This document shows positions 11,171-22,834 of a DNA stretch of 64,000 nucleotides, piece by piece; positions within the stretch are counted from its first letter, which is position 1, and each line of letters begins with the position of its first letter. A model generated the notes under the pieces. That model was not told the origin of the DNA. It worked only from the letters and a program-made list of their open reading frames with translations, and did not search any database. Where the stretch lies: assembly GCA_963920635.1 (NCBI GenBank), contig OY987308.1, positions 4,406,225-4,470,224 of the forward strand, given 5' to 3'. Position numbers and translations under genes: made by a program. Source of the DNA: Pseudeuparius sepicola (Eukaryota > Arthropoda > Insecta > Coleoptera > Anthribidae).

Positions 11171-12301
11171 CAGGGTGATTCAGTTTTCAACAGGTGACAG
11201 AAAACCAAAAAATAACCGCACTTTCTTCTATAAACTATATCATTTTAAGGCCTTATAAAAAAGTTACAGGGTGTTAAAGTTGCAAGAAATATGTGGAATT
11301 TATTGAATATTTTAAGTCATATTTGGTACACGTTATAACGGCATGGGTTAGCATAAAACCTGTTAATATCAAACATCTTAAACAACCAGTGGCGTAGAAA
11401 TGGGTAATTAGTATAATTTATTTTAGAAAAAAAATAGAACCACCTTGTATAGCAATAAAATGTATTCAAATTCTTATGTAAATTTTTATTGTAAACAAAA
11501 ATGTTCTCTTAGCATTTTTTCATATATGTCATGGTTTCATAGCAAATTTGATTTTTTCGTAATATTTCGGGGTACCTACTTCTGAAAAATTATCTAAAAA
11601 ATTTGCTCCATAAGTAACACTTAAAGTAGAAATAATGTGTTTGCTACCTGAAATAAAGTAACTTTTTCCAATAAACTCACCTATTTAAGGCTATACTTTT
11701 GAAGATACAGGGTCTAAAACATTTAAGGAAGATACAATTAATGTTACGCTCTGTATCTTGAAAAGTAAAACCTTGAATGGGTAAGTTTATTGGGAAAAGT
11801 TACTGTATTTAAAGTAAAAAACACATTTTGAGTGTTACTTATGGAGAAAAGTTTTAAGTTAATTTTTCAGAAGTACCCCGAAATAATACGAAAAAATCAA
11901 ATTTGCTATGAAACCATGACACATATGAAAAAATACTAAGAGAACGTTTTTGTTTACAATAAAAATGTACATAAGAATTTGAATACATTTTATTGCTATA
12001 CAAAGGTGGTTCTATTTTTTTTCTAAAATAAATTATACTAATTACCCATTTCTACGCCAATGGTTGTTCAAGATGGTTGATATTAACAGGTTTATGCCGT
12101 TATAACGTGTACCAAATATGACTTAAATATCTCAACTAGTTTGTAAAATATTCAATAAATTCCACATATTTCTTGCAACTTTAACACCCTGTAACTTTTT
12201 TATAAGGCCTTAAAATGATATAGTTTATAGAAGAAAGTGCGGTTATTTTTTGGTTTTCTATCACCTGTTGAAGTGTTGCAGATTAAAACTGAATCACCCT
12301 G
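11171..12301. mobile_element. Foldback element of 1131 bp, near-complete palindrome
   Basis: The termini CAGGGTGATTCAG and CTGAATCACCCTG are flanked by TA on both sides. The two halves pair almost throughout; for example, CTTTCTTCTATAAACTATAT near 11222 recurs inverted near 12215. It is non-coding. Copy B at 21070-21110 shows the site without the element. Confidence 0.85.
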
Positions 12302-12455
12302 TACATACAAGTAAAGTATGTTTTGACTTTAAAATGTAAGAAACTTCTGCAACAATATTAAACAATGTTTCGATTTGTTACAAAAGCTCTTTTAATTTTA
12401 AAGGATATACTTTAGTTTGTCTAAGGAATTGGGTATTAATTGTTTCATTCTTAAA

Positions 12456-13832
12456 TTTTCGTCCTTTGGAAAACCCAAAACAAATACAAGTTCTAGGCAT
12501 GTTGATGCTTCAAACTGTAGAACAAACCAATAACTTGATTCGCTTTTCACTTTAAACAATTATAAATATTTCAGTTTTGCGCAAACCAAAGTTATAAAAA
12601 AACTGTCACCAACACTTTAGGCAGTCTGTTGCCTCGCCGTAGCAATTTTGTGACGAACGATACCACTACACACACTAAACAAATTCTGGTAAGTTTTTTC
12701 TAAAATCAACTGACAGGGAGTGACAGGCTACTTAGCATCCACCTGCAAGCAATGTCGCAAGCTTTCTCAACCAGAGCTTTCCTGGAGTCAGTTGCGACTG
12801 TGCTTAAGAACAAGAAGTGGCCACTTAATTATATTAGACTAATAAGTCGCAATAATTGTATTCATTATAGTCAGTTTCCTACGAGTTATTTCATGCTTTA
12901 GATTTTCATCCTTTGGAAAACCCAAAATGAATACAAGTTCTAGGCATGTTGAGGCTTGAAACTGTAGGAGGAAACAATAACTCTATTCGCTTCTTCACTT
13001 CGAACTTTTACAAATGCTTCGGTTTTGCACAATAAAAACAAAGTTATAAAAAAACTGTCACCAACACTTTAGGCAGTCTGTTGCCTCGTCGTAGCAATTT
13101 TGCGACAAACGATACCACTACACGCACTAAACAAACTAATTTTCGTAAGTTTTTTCTAAAATCAACTGACAGGGAGGGACAGGCTACTTAGCATCCACCT
13201 GCAAGCAATGTCGCAAGCTTTCTCAACCAGAGCTTTCCTGGAGTCAGTTGCGAATGTGCTCAAGAACGAGAAGTGCCCACTTAATTATATTAGACTAATA
13301 AGTCGCAATAATTGTATTCATTACAGTCAGTTTCCTACGAGTTATTTCATACTTTAGATTTTCATCCTTTGGAAAACCCAAAATGAATACAAGTTCTAGG
13401 CATGTTGAGGCTTCAAACTGTAGGAGTAACCAATTACTCGATTTGCTTCTTCACTTCGAACTTTTACAAATGCTTCGGTTTTGCACAATCAAAACAAAGT
13501 TATAAAAAAACTGTCACCAACACTTTAGGCAGTCTGTTACCTCGTCGTAGCAATTTTGCGACAAACGATACCACTACATGCACTAAACAAACTAATTTTC
13601 GTAAGTTTTTCTAAAATCAACTGACAGGGAGTGACAGGCTACTTAGCATCCACCTGCAAGCAATGTCGCAAGCTTTCTCAACCAGAGCTTTCCTGGAGTC
13701 AGTTGCGACTGTGCTCAAGAACGAGAAGTGGCCACTTAATTATATTAGACTAATAAGTCGCAATAATTTATTTATTTTTTTATTTAATCATTACAATCAG
13801 TTTCCTACGTGTTATTTCACACTTTATATTTT
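12456..13832 (+). repeat. Tandem repeat, three units of about 450 bp
   Basis: Units begin TTTTCRTCCTTTGGAAAACC at 12456, 12903 and 13359 (periods 447 and 456), and a partial unit ends near 13832. Each contains GGCAGTCTGTTRCCTCGYCG and TTTCCTGGAGTCAGTTGCGA. One diverged unit occurs at about 21240-21700. The open frames across the units are inconsistent with coding. Confidence 0.85.
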
Positions 13833-15389
13833 TTCCATTACATATTGTGCTGAAGAAAAAATCTAATTTGCATTTCTTTTTCAGATCAGACCGGGACTTA
13901 GATTACATCGAAACTGTTTAAGAACCGCAATATTGGGAGACTGACAGTCTGCTGGAAAAAAATTTAGCACAGACTGGAATAGTCATTAGGAGCCCAGTAT
14001 CGAGTATACATATTCAGGGACTCATTTACGACAATGGATAATAAATTTTGCAAAAATTTGAACAGAACGCTACAATTTGGCGACATTGAACGATAATACT
14101 TTTTTTGTGACATATTAATTTCTTCCTCAGAAAATGTTATTATTTTTCCGAAAATTCAAAGGACAATTTTAGTTGTTGTATTTAATACCCACCCAAGTAA
14201 CAAAAATAATATTTTTGCAAAGATGCATATTTGTATTTGAAAACCACTCAAATTGCTTCCTCTTATTAATAATTAACTAATGTTAACATTTTACTATCAT
14301 TTTACGATGAAATATGTCATTAATCTACAAAATATTTCACAAGGCTCCTCATACATTAATAAAATATGGCGGCTTTTGCTTAAATTCTTTACGGTATTGA
14401 GAAATTACATAATAAGTCAAAAGCCACTTATGCCCTTCGAGACTAAGTTAAGCTTAAATACAAATGTACTTACTATTGGTGTAATAAATACAATCTTGAA
14501 GCATATTTGATTTTACAAAGAGAAAATAGTCTTACGGAAGACAATTTATACCTCATCAGGAGCTACTAGTCTTGTTCTATAGTATTATAAGACTAAATCT
14601 TATCTTAGTCTTCGAGCATGCGTCGTCAGGCGCACCACTTGCGCCAGATATTTGTGAGGAATACATAACCTAAAAATGTATAAGTATTATTTCCCACTTC
14701 CCACCTAGTGTGTGGCATCTTATTGTGCTTCTGCTCTATACCCTATAGTACTTATAATGCCTTTTAAAATGTGCGAGCACAAACCTCTATTAAATCAACA
14801 AACAAAATGGAGTCATTTGTTTGTAGCTATAAATCTTTGCAATAATAAATACAGATTAAAAAGTTTTATTGTTCACTTTAATTAGATGATACAGTTCTGT
14901 TACTACTGATTCAAGGGTATCTTGTCTTAATATATACTTGCTTTTATCTCATTCAAGGTAAACTCAAGATTGTTTTATTTGTTGTTTTATAATTACCTCT
15001 AACAAGAACAAAATTACTCAGGCCTAGTAATCTTAAGAATTATTCTTGAAGAATGCTATAAGAGAACATTATAAGACTTAACACTTCCTTGTGGTTTATT
15101 AAAACCTCACTGAATTTAAGAGCGTTTTAAGAGTAAAATTTCTTATAAAGACCTCAAAGCATACCATTAATAAAACATACCTAAGTGCAAAATCCCTTAA
15201 AGATAAAATAGTCCATTTATGCCCTAGTCTTTGAGAAAACTATAAGACACGTTAATAAATCATTTTCGTCTTTAAGAGTTAATGTTATTTATTAAGACAT
15301 TAATAAGACACTTTTGCTTATCAAAGATCCAGTAAAACCCTGATAAAACCTACCAAAGATGATTTAGAATTTAAAATGTTAGTTGGGCA
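13833..15389. other. Non-coding, rich in short AGTCTT/AAGACT motifs
   Basis: From about 14500 to 15320 the motifs ATAAGAC, AGTCTT, TTAAGAG and AAAACC recur on both strands. They resemble subterminal repeats of a DNA transposon, but no termini could be defined. No gene was recognised. Confidence 0.3.
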
Positions 15390-15665
15390 ATGTGCTACCC
15401 CGCCCCTCTGCCTCTGGGCGATGGGAATGAATTATTTTTAAATGCAATTGTTGCACTTCAGCTACTAAAGGACTGCACCAAGTTTCGTTTAAATTGCATA
15501 ACTTCTGTAGAAGTTATTGTGAAAAATATAGTTTTCAAACTGTACCTTCATAACCCTGTAACTTGTTTATTATACTTTTTCCGACCCATTTTGAAGAACA
15601 TATTTATGTTTTTCCCATAATAAAAATGTCTAATACAATTTCCTTTCCTTAGCCAACATGTCTAC
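15390..15665 (+). repeat. Dispersed repeat, copy 1
   Basis: It contains GCTACCCCGCCCCTC, then AAGGACTGCACCAAGTTTCG and TTGCATAACTTCTG. The same series occurs at 16250-16349 and 19800-19990. The tail (TTTGAAGAACATATTTATG) recurs at 20190-20240. Confidence 0.65.
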
Positions 15666-16249
15666 GTCCATGGTTAGGTATATGCAGAGTAAGTCTGAAA
15701 TAACTTTTATATTATTAAAGGCGTACCACTTTATATTTATTCACCATTCACCCTAAAAAGAGGTCAGCCCTTCAACCATAGATGATATCCCGTGATGTCA
15801 AGAAAGCTGTAAACAGGATGGGCATATTTATTAACAGCTTTCAAAGCCTGTTTTATTAAAACTAATAATTCCAATCCCTTTCGAGCCTTTTTTTTTTTGA
15901 CAGAACCTCAGTCAAATAGAGAAAATATGGCTACAGAGTGCTGTATCCGTAAGTACGGCATAACTTGACGAGATTTTCTAATCTTATGAACTTTTTTCTT
16001 AGCAGCAGGTTGTCCGGACAAATTTGAAAAATTTTACCAGTAAAGTAGTATAGAAGACTATACCTGCGGCTATACTAGTAAGTATCCAAAATCGGCAAAC
16101 AGTGATACGCATAGCATTGTAAATTTCATTCCAAATTAAAGCAAGCAATGAAAATTTGTCAAAAATTTTTGGACCAATGTTCTTAATTGTATACAGAACA
16201 CAAAAACATTTATGTTTTTATACCTAGTAGTACTTAATAATTCAGTTCA
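15666..16249. other. Non-coding; nothing recognised
   Basis: AT-rich sequence with no supported gene or repeat boundary. Confidence 0.35.
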
Positions 16250-16349
16250 TGGCAATGAATTGCTTTTAAATGAAATTGTTGCACTTAGCTACTAAAGGAC
16301 TGCACCAAGTTTCGTTTAGATTGCATAACTTCTGTAGAAGTTATTGTGA
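16250..16349 (+). repeat. Dispersed repeat, copy 2, cut by a foldback insertion
   Basis: It matches 15425-15525 closely (AAGGACTGCACCAAGTTTCG, then TTCTGTAGAAGTTATTGTGA). It stops abruptly where the palindromic element at 16350 begins. Confidence 0.7.
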
Positions 16350-18186
16350 AATAGTTATTTATGTACCAAGGCACTGAAGTTCAACTTTTTATGACTCATG
16401 TGGAGTTTAGTTGCTGAGGCCTCTGGCCGAGGCAAATAAACCACATGAGTCATAAAAAGAACTTCAGTGCCGAGGTACATATTATATTTATCTTGAAATC
16501 GGAAAAAAAAAAGTTTTATTAGGCAAGAAAATAATAATAAGGGATCATCAGACTTTACCGATCGCTCTACCTAGGACAAGTATAATGATGTACGGCACCT
16601 TCTGACAGAAAAACCAAACTGCTGCCTACACACCAAATCTATTGATTTTCAAATTTACTAAAATATGTATACTGAAGGATTGTGCTTCTATAGGAAACAA
16701 TTTCGCAATGTGTACGAAAAGTTAAATGAGCCTTTATCGGCCGGGTTTTGAATATTTGGTCACTTTTGACGGGCGATTTCTCCACGTCTGACGTTTGATG
16801 TTTACATCTCGCCAAGGCCTACTTATTGAAAAAATCGTACAATAATGGGCTACATTATTGTATGATTTCTGTGCTTTTAATGACGATTTTGGGACATTTT
16901 AATGTAAATCGTACTGTGGCGTGTGACCTTACCCCTTAGTGTAATACTGTACCTTGTGGTTGTTTGGGGTGGTTAACGATATCCTTATATATAGTTCTTT
17001 AATTAATACATAAAATTGTGGAACTGTTACAATTTTTACATTTTAAACTGAAATAAGAATACTTACTTGTATACTTAGTCATACATTTAAATTATTTGGA
17101 GTTGGAGCTACTTTAGTTGTGTGTTGTGTGTTTTTTTTAACTAATCTTAGTTTTGGTTTGTTATTTTATGTTTGGTATTTTGTAGGTAGGTACTACCCAC
17201 ATCTAAATAAAAATATTTCATTTTTATAAACTTTTTCTTACAAAATTTGTTGTAAGGAAACAAAATTTTGATTTCGGGACCATTTTTTCGGACTTTTGGG
17301 ACTAGTAGCGGGACTTAAAATTTGGGACCAAAGTCCCGAATACCTTTTCGGTCCTGGGATTTGGGATCCCTAACTGGCCCTACAAAAGATCCTTGTGGCA
17401 CCCCTTACGAAATCGCACTTGTCCTTTTACTATTACAATGCGCAAACTGTGTCCATCATATTTTGAAAAATAGTGTAGCATAACTAAACCTGCATTATTA
17501 CAAATATTAAAATATCCTTTTGGTAGAAGTTGTTAAATATAGGGTAGGTTATAGGATAATATTGAAAAATTGTTTTTTCTTGAAATCGGCATTAAAATGT
17601 CCCAAAATCGTCATTAAAAGCACAGAAATCGTACAATAATGTAGCCCATTATTGTACGATTTTTTCAATAAGTAGGCCTTGGCGAGATGTAAACATCAAA
17701 CGTCAGACGCGGAGAAATCGCCCATCAAAAGTGACCAAATATTCAAAACTCGGCCGATAAAGGCTCATTTAACTTTTCGTATACATTGCGAAATTGTTTT
17801 CTATAGAAGCGCAATCCTTCAGTATACATATTTTAGTAAATTTGAGTATCAATAGATTTGTTGTGTAGGCTGCACAAGAAGCACCAGTTTGGTTTTTCTG
17901 TCAGAAGGTGCCGTACATCATTATACTTGTCCTAGGTAGAGCGATCGGTAAAGTCAAGCAACGCCGCGCGTAGTCGGTTCGTGGACGGGTGATCCCTTAT
18001 TATTATTTTCTTGCCTAATAAAACATTTTTTTTCCGATTTCAAGAAAAATATAATATGTACCTCGGCACTGAAGTTATTTTTATGACTCATGTGGTTTAT
18101 TTGCCTCGGCCAGAGGCCTCAGCAACTAAACTCCACATGAGTTGTAAAAAGTTGAACTTCAGTGCCTTGGTACATAAATAACTATT
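16350..18186. mobile_element. Large foldback element with nested terminal hairpins
   Basis: Inverted arms of about 555-597 bp (16350-16904 and 17590-18186) flank a ~685-bp loop. The ends read AATAGTTATTTATGTACC and its reverse complement. The outer ~120 bp of each arm (16361-16480 and 18056-18175) is itself a palindrome starting and ending ATGTACC/GGTACAT. Arms pair through blocks such as GGCCTTGGCGAGATGTAAAC. No coding capacity was seen, so it is non-autonomous. The superfamily is unknown. Confidence 0.8.
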
Positions 18187-18219
18187 ATTCCAAGCAAATG
18201 AAAACTGATAACTATTATA

Positions 18220-18923
18220 CAAGATGTAACTCAAGCATGTTAAAATATGTCAGGGTGGTGATCCTCGACCAATTCTAAGACAAATTCATATAAACACTCG
18301 TCCAAAAATTCTTCGTTTTCGATATACGGGGTGTTAAAATTCTCTTAAAAAATCTTCTTTTCCCCATAACTTTTTTATTTGTAGAGCTTTTTTAATTAAC
18401 TTTGAAACACAGTATACTTGGATACAACCTTTTTAAATTTATTATTTTCAAGGTCGAGATAGAATCAGTGACGGAGATATAGGTAAGTTGTTCGACAATT
18501 AAAAAATAATAATACGACCCTGAATCAAAGTAAAGTAGGTAGCAGTTTCGGATGGAGGATTAAAGTATCTTAACTCTTGATTTATTTTTGTATCTGCCGC
18601 CGTTTCATGGCAAATTGTTTTTTTTTTTTTTAATTTTTTACTTGCAACAAATTTCAGCTATTTAAAAAGAGTAGGGAAAAGATGATGACGTTATTCTCAA
18701 TTAAAGATAAAATTTTGGAGGTTTTAAGATGACGCAGGTAATTTTAACTCAAAATAAGAATAAAAAAGTTATGGGCAAACACGATTTTTTTGGAAAATTT
18801 TAGCACCCCGTATATAAAAAATGAAGAATTTTAGGGCACATATTTATATGTTTTTTTTTTTTTCATAGAATTGGCCGAGGATCACCATCCTGAAATATTT
18901 TAATACACTTAAGTTACACCCTG
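18220..18923. mobile_element. MITE with long inverted repeats, TA flanks
   Basis: The ends TACAAGATGTAACTCAAG and CTTAAGTTACACCCTGTA form an inverted repeat running about 60 bp (through GGTGATCCTCG-CCAATTCT), then continuing weakly to the centre. It is a member of the CAGGGTG family. Confidence 0.75.
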
Positions 18924-18937
18924 TATAAAGGGATTTC

Positions 18938-19551
18938 CATTAAGTGGTGTCATTTTTTTACTGTCAAACTTGTGGATGTTATTTTTTTTACAGTTGTAAA
19001 GTAATAACTATCCGATTCAAGAAAACTGAACGATATACGCTCCAACAAAGAATAGAAACAGTGAAAATTCACTACAGATGTGGTGAACATTTCGCGGAGA
19101 CATTTCGTAGAGTTCGTAGTGTATTTGGTGGGAATGAGGCACCATCGCAAACAGCAATTACCTGTGAATGACGAAATTTGAGCCAGTTGGTCTGTTGTCG
19201 TCGTGTCAGGTTAGCCAAAAACATTGCTGGTGTTGGGTTTCCTGCGACACTTCCAACAGCAGCAATGTTTTTGGCTGACCTGAGTCTACGACGACGGACT
19301 GGTGACTTGACCTCAACTTGGTCGATTCGATCAAATTTCGTCATTAGCTTCGCAATTGCTGTTACACAAAACAGACGATGAACTCTACGAACTTTACTTA
19401 CTTAGTAAATGTTCACTAATATTCTTTGTTGAAGCTTATATCGTTCTGTTTTCTTAAATTAGGTAGTTATTACTTCACAACTGTAAATAAATATCAACTA
19501 TAAGTTTAACAGTAAAACATAGCACAAACTTTAAAATGGCACCACTTAATG
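18938..19551. mobile_element. Foldback element derived from a mariner-type transposon
   Basis: The termini CATTAAGTGGTG and CACCACTTAATG bound a palindrome. At the centre, about 19205-19280, is a strong inverted repeat (GCCAAAAACATTGCTG against CAGCAATGTTTTTGGC). The left arm keeps a transposase fragment (19016-19168); the matching right arm (about 19350-19500) is decayed. Confidence 0.7.
19016..19168 (+). pseudogene. Transposase N-terminal (DUF4817-type HTH) fragment
   Basis: The translation contains YTLQQRIETVKIHYRCGEHF followed by ETFRRVRSVFGGNEAPSQTA. This matches the helix-turn-helix domain that opens many insect mariner-superfamily transposases (pattern FT-QR--IV--YY---S---T-R-F---FG---APS). 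A stop follows at once and no catalytic domain is present. It is a relic inside a palindrome, not a gene. Confidence 0.6.
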
Positions 19552-19799
19552 AAAAACTATATATTTTCATTTTACTAGGAGGTGATGATCTGAATTGCTG
19601 TCCCGATGCGAAATGTTGTGGATTTATAATATTGTACTCGGAAAAATCAATATAGATAGATTTATTTTTATGTCATGTCATTAAATTAGAAACAAAATCT
19701 GAATGACTATTAGTTTTATTTTTCTAAGCATTTGTATCTACTTCATCCAGTTCTTTGTATTTTTTAATGAAATAAAATTAATTGGTACTGCATGTGTTT

Positions 19800-19990
19800 T
19801 TTGCAAAGTGTCGTAGGCTACCCCGCTCCTCCGCCTCCAGACGATTGGAATAAATTGTTTTTAAACGAAATTGTTGCACTTCAGCTCCTAAAGGACTGCA
19901 CCAAGTTTCATTTAAATTGCATAACTTCTGGTATTGCAAAAAATATGTTTATCAAACTGTACCTGTACTTTATCACCCTGTAACTTTTTA
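19800..19990 (+). repeat. Dispersed repeat, copy 3
   Basis: It matches 15395-15560: GCTACCCCGCTCCTCC, AAGGACTGCACCAAGTTTCA, TTGCATAACTTCTG and ACCCTGTAACTT. Confidence 0.65.
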
Positions 19991-20292
19991 ATTACGAATT
20001 AAACCTATGTTTATAGAAAACTTTTTATTCAAAATGACATCTTCTACCTCTCATATTATGTTGGCACCATAAATTAGAAACACCCTGTATATAGGTGAGT
20101 GGCAATTAGCCGAAATAGCTTTGCAAAAAATAAAATTTGGAAAAATCCACATTAGCTGCTATTATTGTTCGATTTGTTTTTGAACTATTTTGAAGAACAT
20201 ATTTATGTTTTTCCCATAATAAAAATGTCTACCTTTTTATATTGAATACGATATAGTATCCAATTTTCCCCTTCCCCTAACCAACGTAATAT

Positions 20293-20641
20293 TGTACTGT
20301 ATTTCAACAATCACAGACCAAACTCGTTGCCTTGGTTACCAACTTTATTGTTTAGCCTTCAAAACTCACAAATAAACTTGGCAGATTACTGTCACTGTCC
20401 AAGAATATTCTTTCTGGTCCAAAATTCGCACAAAATCGCTTTCTAACTTTTCACTTCTCCAGGCCCAATTCCCAGGGCTTATATACTAAAAAGCAAGACT
20501 GGAGAATACTCTAGAATATTCGTGGCCAATGATAGTTCACAAATCATAAGTTCTAGCAAACTTTCTAGAATGTTATGAAAGTTTTACAGGGAAAACCATG
20601 AAAACTAAAGGAAAAAGGGGCCCTGGGGCCTCAGGCCAACA
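20293..20641 (-). mobile_element. Solo LTR with 5-bp target duplication
   Basis: Read on the - strand, the 349-bp block begins TGTTGGCC and ends CAGTACA. It is bounded by identical AATAT repeats (20288-20292 and 20642-20646, + strand). In the - orientation it has an LTR promoter and polyadenylation layout: upstream heat-shock-like sites, TATATAAG (20485-20478), then AATAAA (20349-20344). No internal retroelement sequence flanks it, so it is a solo LTR, probably Gypsy- or Copia-type. The superfamily cannot be told from the LTR alone. Confidence 0.75.
20503..20580 (-). promoter_or_regulatory. Heat-shock-element-like arrays in the LTR
   Basis: 20504-20521 reads GAA-TA-CTC-TA-GAA-TA-TTC, four 5-bp HSE units with one mismatch. 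20563-20575 reads TTC-TA-GAA-TG-TTA. Both lie 20-100 bp upstream of the LTR TATA box on the - strand. Confidence 0.5.
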
Positions 20642-20646
20642 AATAT

Positions 20647-20812
20647 GTGACGGAAAATGCCTCTAAATTAATTACAAAAATTATAAAACTGTAAGTAGAA
20701 TACCCAAACTTAAAATTTATCTGCTAAATCTTTGAGTAGGTTAGAAAACCGTGCAGACATATTCATTGAAAGCTGATATAACAACTTTAGAGGCATTTTT
20801 CGTTACAGTATT
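20647..20812. repeat. Short inverted-repeat element beside the LTR
   Basis: GTGACGGAAAATGCCTCTAAA at the left and its near-complement (TTTAGAGGCATTTTTCGT) at the right enclose about 120 bp. It is probably a small MITE. Confidence 0.45.
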
Positions 20813-22068
20813 TATAATAAGTACAATTCCAGGTCTGGATAGGTACATTTTCGACAAATAATATAGTAAATTTGGGCAAATAGAGGGGACTACATTTTAT
20901 TGTAAGTCGAATTTTTGTGAGAATTTTTCGCAAAGTGCACCATCAGGCAAATTAATGATGATTAAGTATCTTCCCTTATGGTTAAATTTTCCTAAAAATA
21001 CAAACAACGCGCAAAAAAAGACATCCATTGTGAAGGAGAGTAATCTCTTCTGATTGAAGGGCAGTTAGAGGGTCAATTTCATAATAAATTCAACTAAATT
21101 ATCTTTTGACTTTAACATTAGGTAAAGAAATTTTTGCAACAATATTAAACAATGGTTCGATTGTTAGAAAGCTCCTTTAATTTTGAAGGGTACTTTAGTT
21201 TGTCTATGCAATTGACCCTTAATCATTTTATTCTTAAATTTTCGCCCTTTGGAAGGCCCAAAACGAATACAAGTTGACTGCTTGCCGTCAAGCAAAGAAA
21301 ACCTAGCTACTTCAAGTTATTATTACTATTTGACTTACAGCGAGGTATATAACTAAGTTCTAGCTTTCCTCGACGATTCTAGGCATCTTGAGGCTTGAAA
21401 TTGTAAACGAACGGTTCTTCACTTCGAACTTTTAGAGAAATGTTTCATGTTTTCAAAAACATAACAAATCGATAAAAAAGCTGTCGCCAGCACTTCGGGC
21501 TGTCTGTTCCCACCCAGAGACACACTGCCTCGTCGTAGCAATCTGGCGACGATAGCACTACCCGCTATACACAAATTAATTCTAGTAAATTTCTTGTGAA
21601 ATCAACTGACAGGGAGTGACAGGCCACGCCGCGTAGACCCGCAAGCCATGTTGCCGGCTTTCTCAACTTCAGGGCTTTCCTACAGCTGGCTGTGTTCTAT
21701 TGCACTCGGAAATAAAGTGTGCCCTACACGGAAATTGGATACTGCATGATATTTTACGAAAAGTCGAGTGTCTCGCTGGCTGGCTGCACAAATTTCAAGC
21801 TAAAACTCCTGCAAGTCTTGCTTGGTTTTTGAATACCCTTGTGAACACGGCGTGAATCGGACCAGAAACATTAGAGTTATCAAGTTTTTCCCGACAAATT
21901 TTGTCAACCACGGCTGGAAACATTTTGAATGTTAAATTTTTTTACTGTTAATAAAGTAGGCTTTGCAAATTAGTTTTTCATATTAAAAATATAAATAAAT
22001 AAATATTTGTTTTAATTCCCCCATTTTCTGATTTTCTTCCCGCATTTGATAGTTTTAAAAAATATATA

Positions 22069-22781
22069 CAGGGTGAGTCACATCTAAAGGCAGAGCCGAA
22101 AACACAAGGTAGAACTCGCTAAAATAAGCACATATGCTTAATAAACATTAGCCCAAAAAAGCTTGGTTCTCCATATACTCCATATACGTTGAAAATTTTC
22201 CAAAAATTACATATTTTTTAATTTCTTTCGATCCCATTTAGGAATTCCAACCAAATTTGGTACACATTATACACTGGACGGTTGCCATTTTGTGGAATAA
22301 TTTGACCCCGTTCCGATCACCAGCGGCGCAGGTACAAATAGTTACTGTAAATAATTGTAGAAAAAAAGTAGTACGGCCCTGTGCAAAACCAAAAATTTTG
22401 CCTTTTTTGGATAGCCCATTTAATTTGGAACAAAAAGTGCCTCTTGGTATTTTTTTTATTTCTGGTAAAGTTTCTTGGTAATTTCGGATTTTTTAAACTA
22501 GTGCCAAGGTGATTATGCTGGCATTTAAAATAAAATTATTTGTATCTACGCCGCTGCTCATCTGAACAGGTCCAAATTATTGCACAAAGTGACAACCCAT
22601 AATATGTATAAAATAATTCCTAAAGGGGCTAGAAAAAAATTAAAAAATATTTGGAAAAGTTTCAACACTCTGTATATGGAGAACCAAGCGTTTTTGAGCT
22701 AATGTTTATTAAGCAAATGTGCTTATTTTAGCGAATTCTACCTTGTGTTTTCGGCTCTGCCTTTAGATGTGACTCACCCTG
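22069..22781. mobile_element. Palindromic MITE, CAGGGTGAGTCACATC termini
   Basis: The ends CAGGGTGAGTCACATCTAAA and its complement are flanked by TA. Inverted pairing continues past GCAGAGCCGAAAACAC to near the centre at about 22425. It lies 53 bp upstream of the zinc-finger exon acceptor. Confidence 0.85.
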
Positions 22782-22834
22782 TATATTAGATCCTCCTCAT
22801 ATTTGTGAATGTCTAATTGGCTTTTCTTTTCCAG

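Larger units (their letters stand above)
10015..13832. repeat. Segmental repeat copy A, interrupted by two insertions
   Basis: Blocks at 10015-10077, 10570-10740, 11010-11170 and 12304-13832 match, in order and orientation, blocks within 19560-21720. Shared words include GATCTGAATTG, TCTTCCCTTATGG, AATCTCTTCTGATTGAA and CAACAATATTAAACAATG. Copy A carries a MITE (10078-10557) and a foldback element (11171-12301) that copy B lacks. It is an old duplication or a large non-coding repeat. Confidence 0.6.
19560..21720. repeat. Segmental repeat copy B
   Basis: This is a paralogue of 10015-13832 (see that entry). It has a single ~450-bp unit at about 21240-21700 instead of three. It lacks the two MITEs of copy A but carries a solo LTR (20293-20641), a copy of the dispersed repeat at 19800-19990 and other unshared sequence. 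Confidence 0.55.

Noticed and set aside
12550..13870. Coding gene in the 450-bp repeats
   Set aside because: Frames differ between units and contain stops. Conservation follows nucleotides, not codons.
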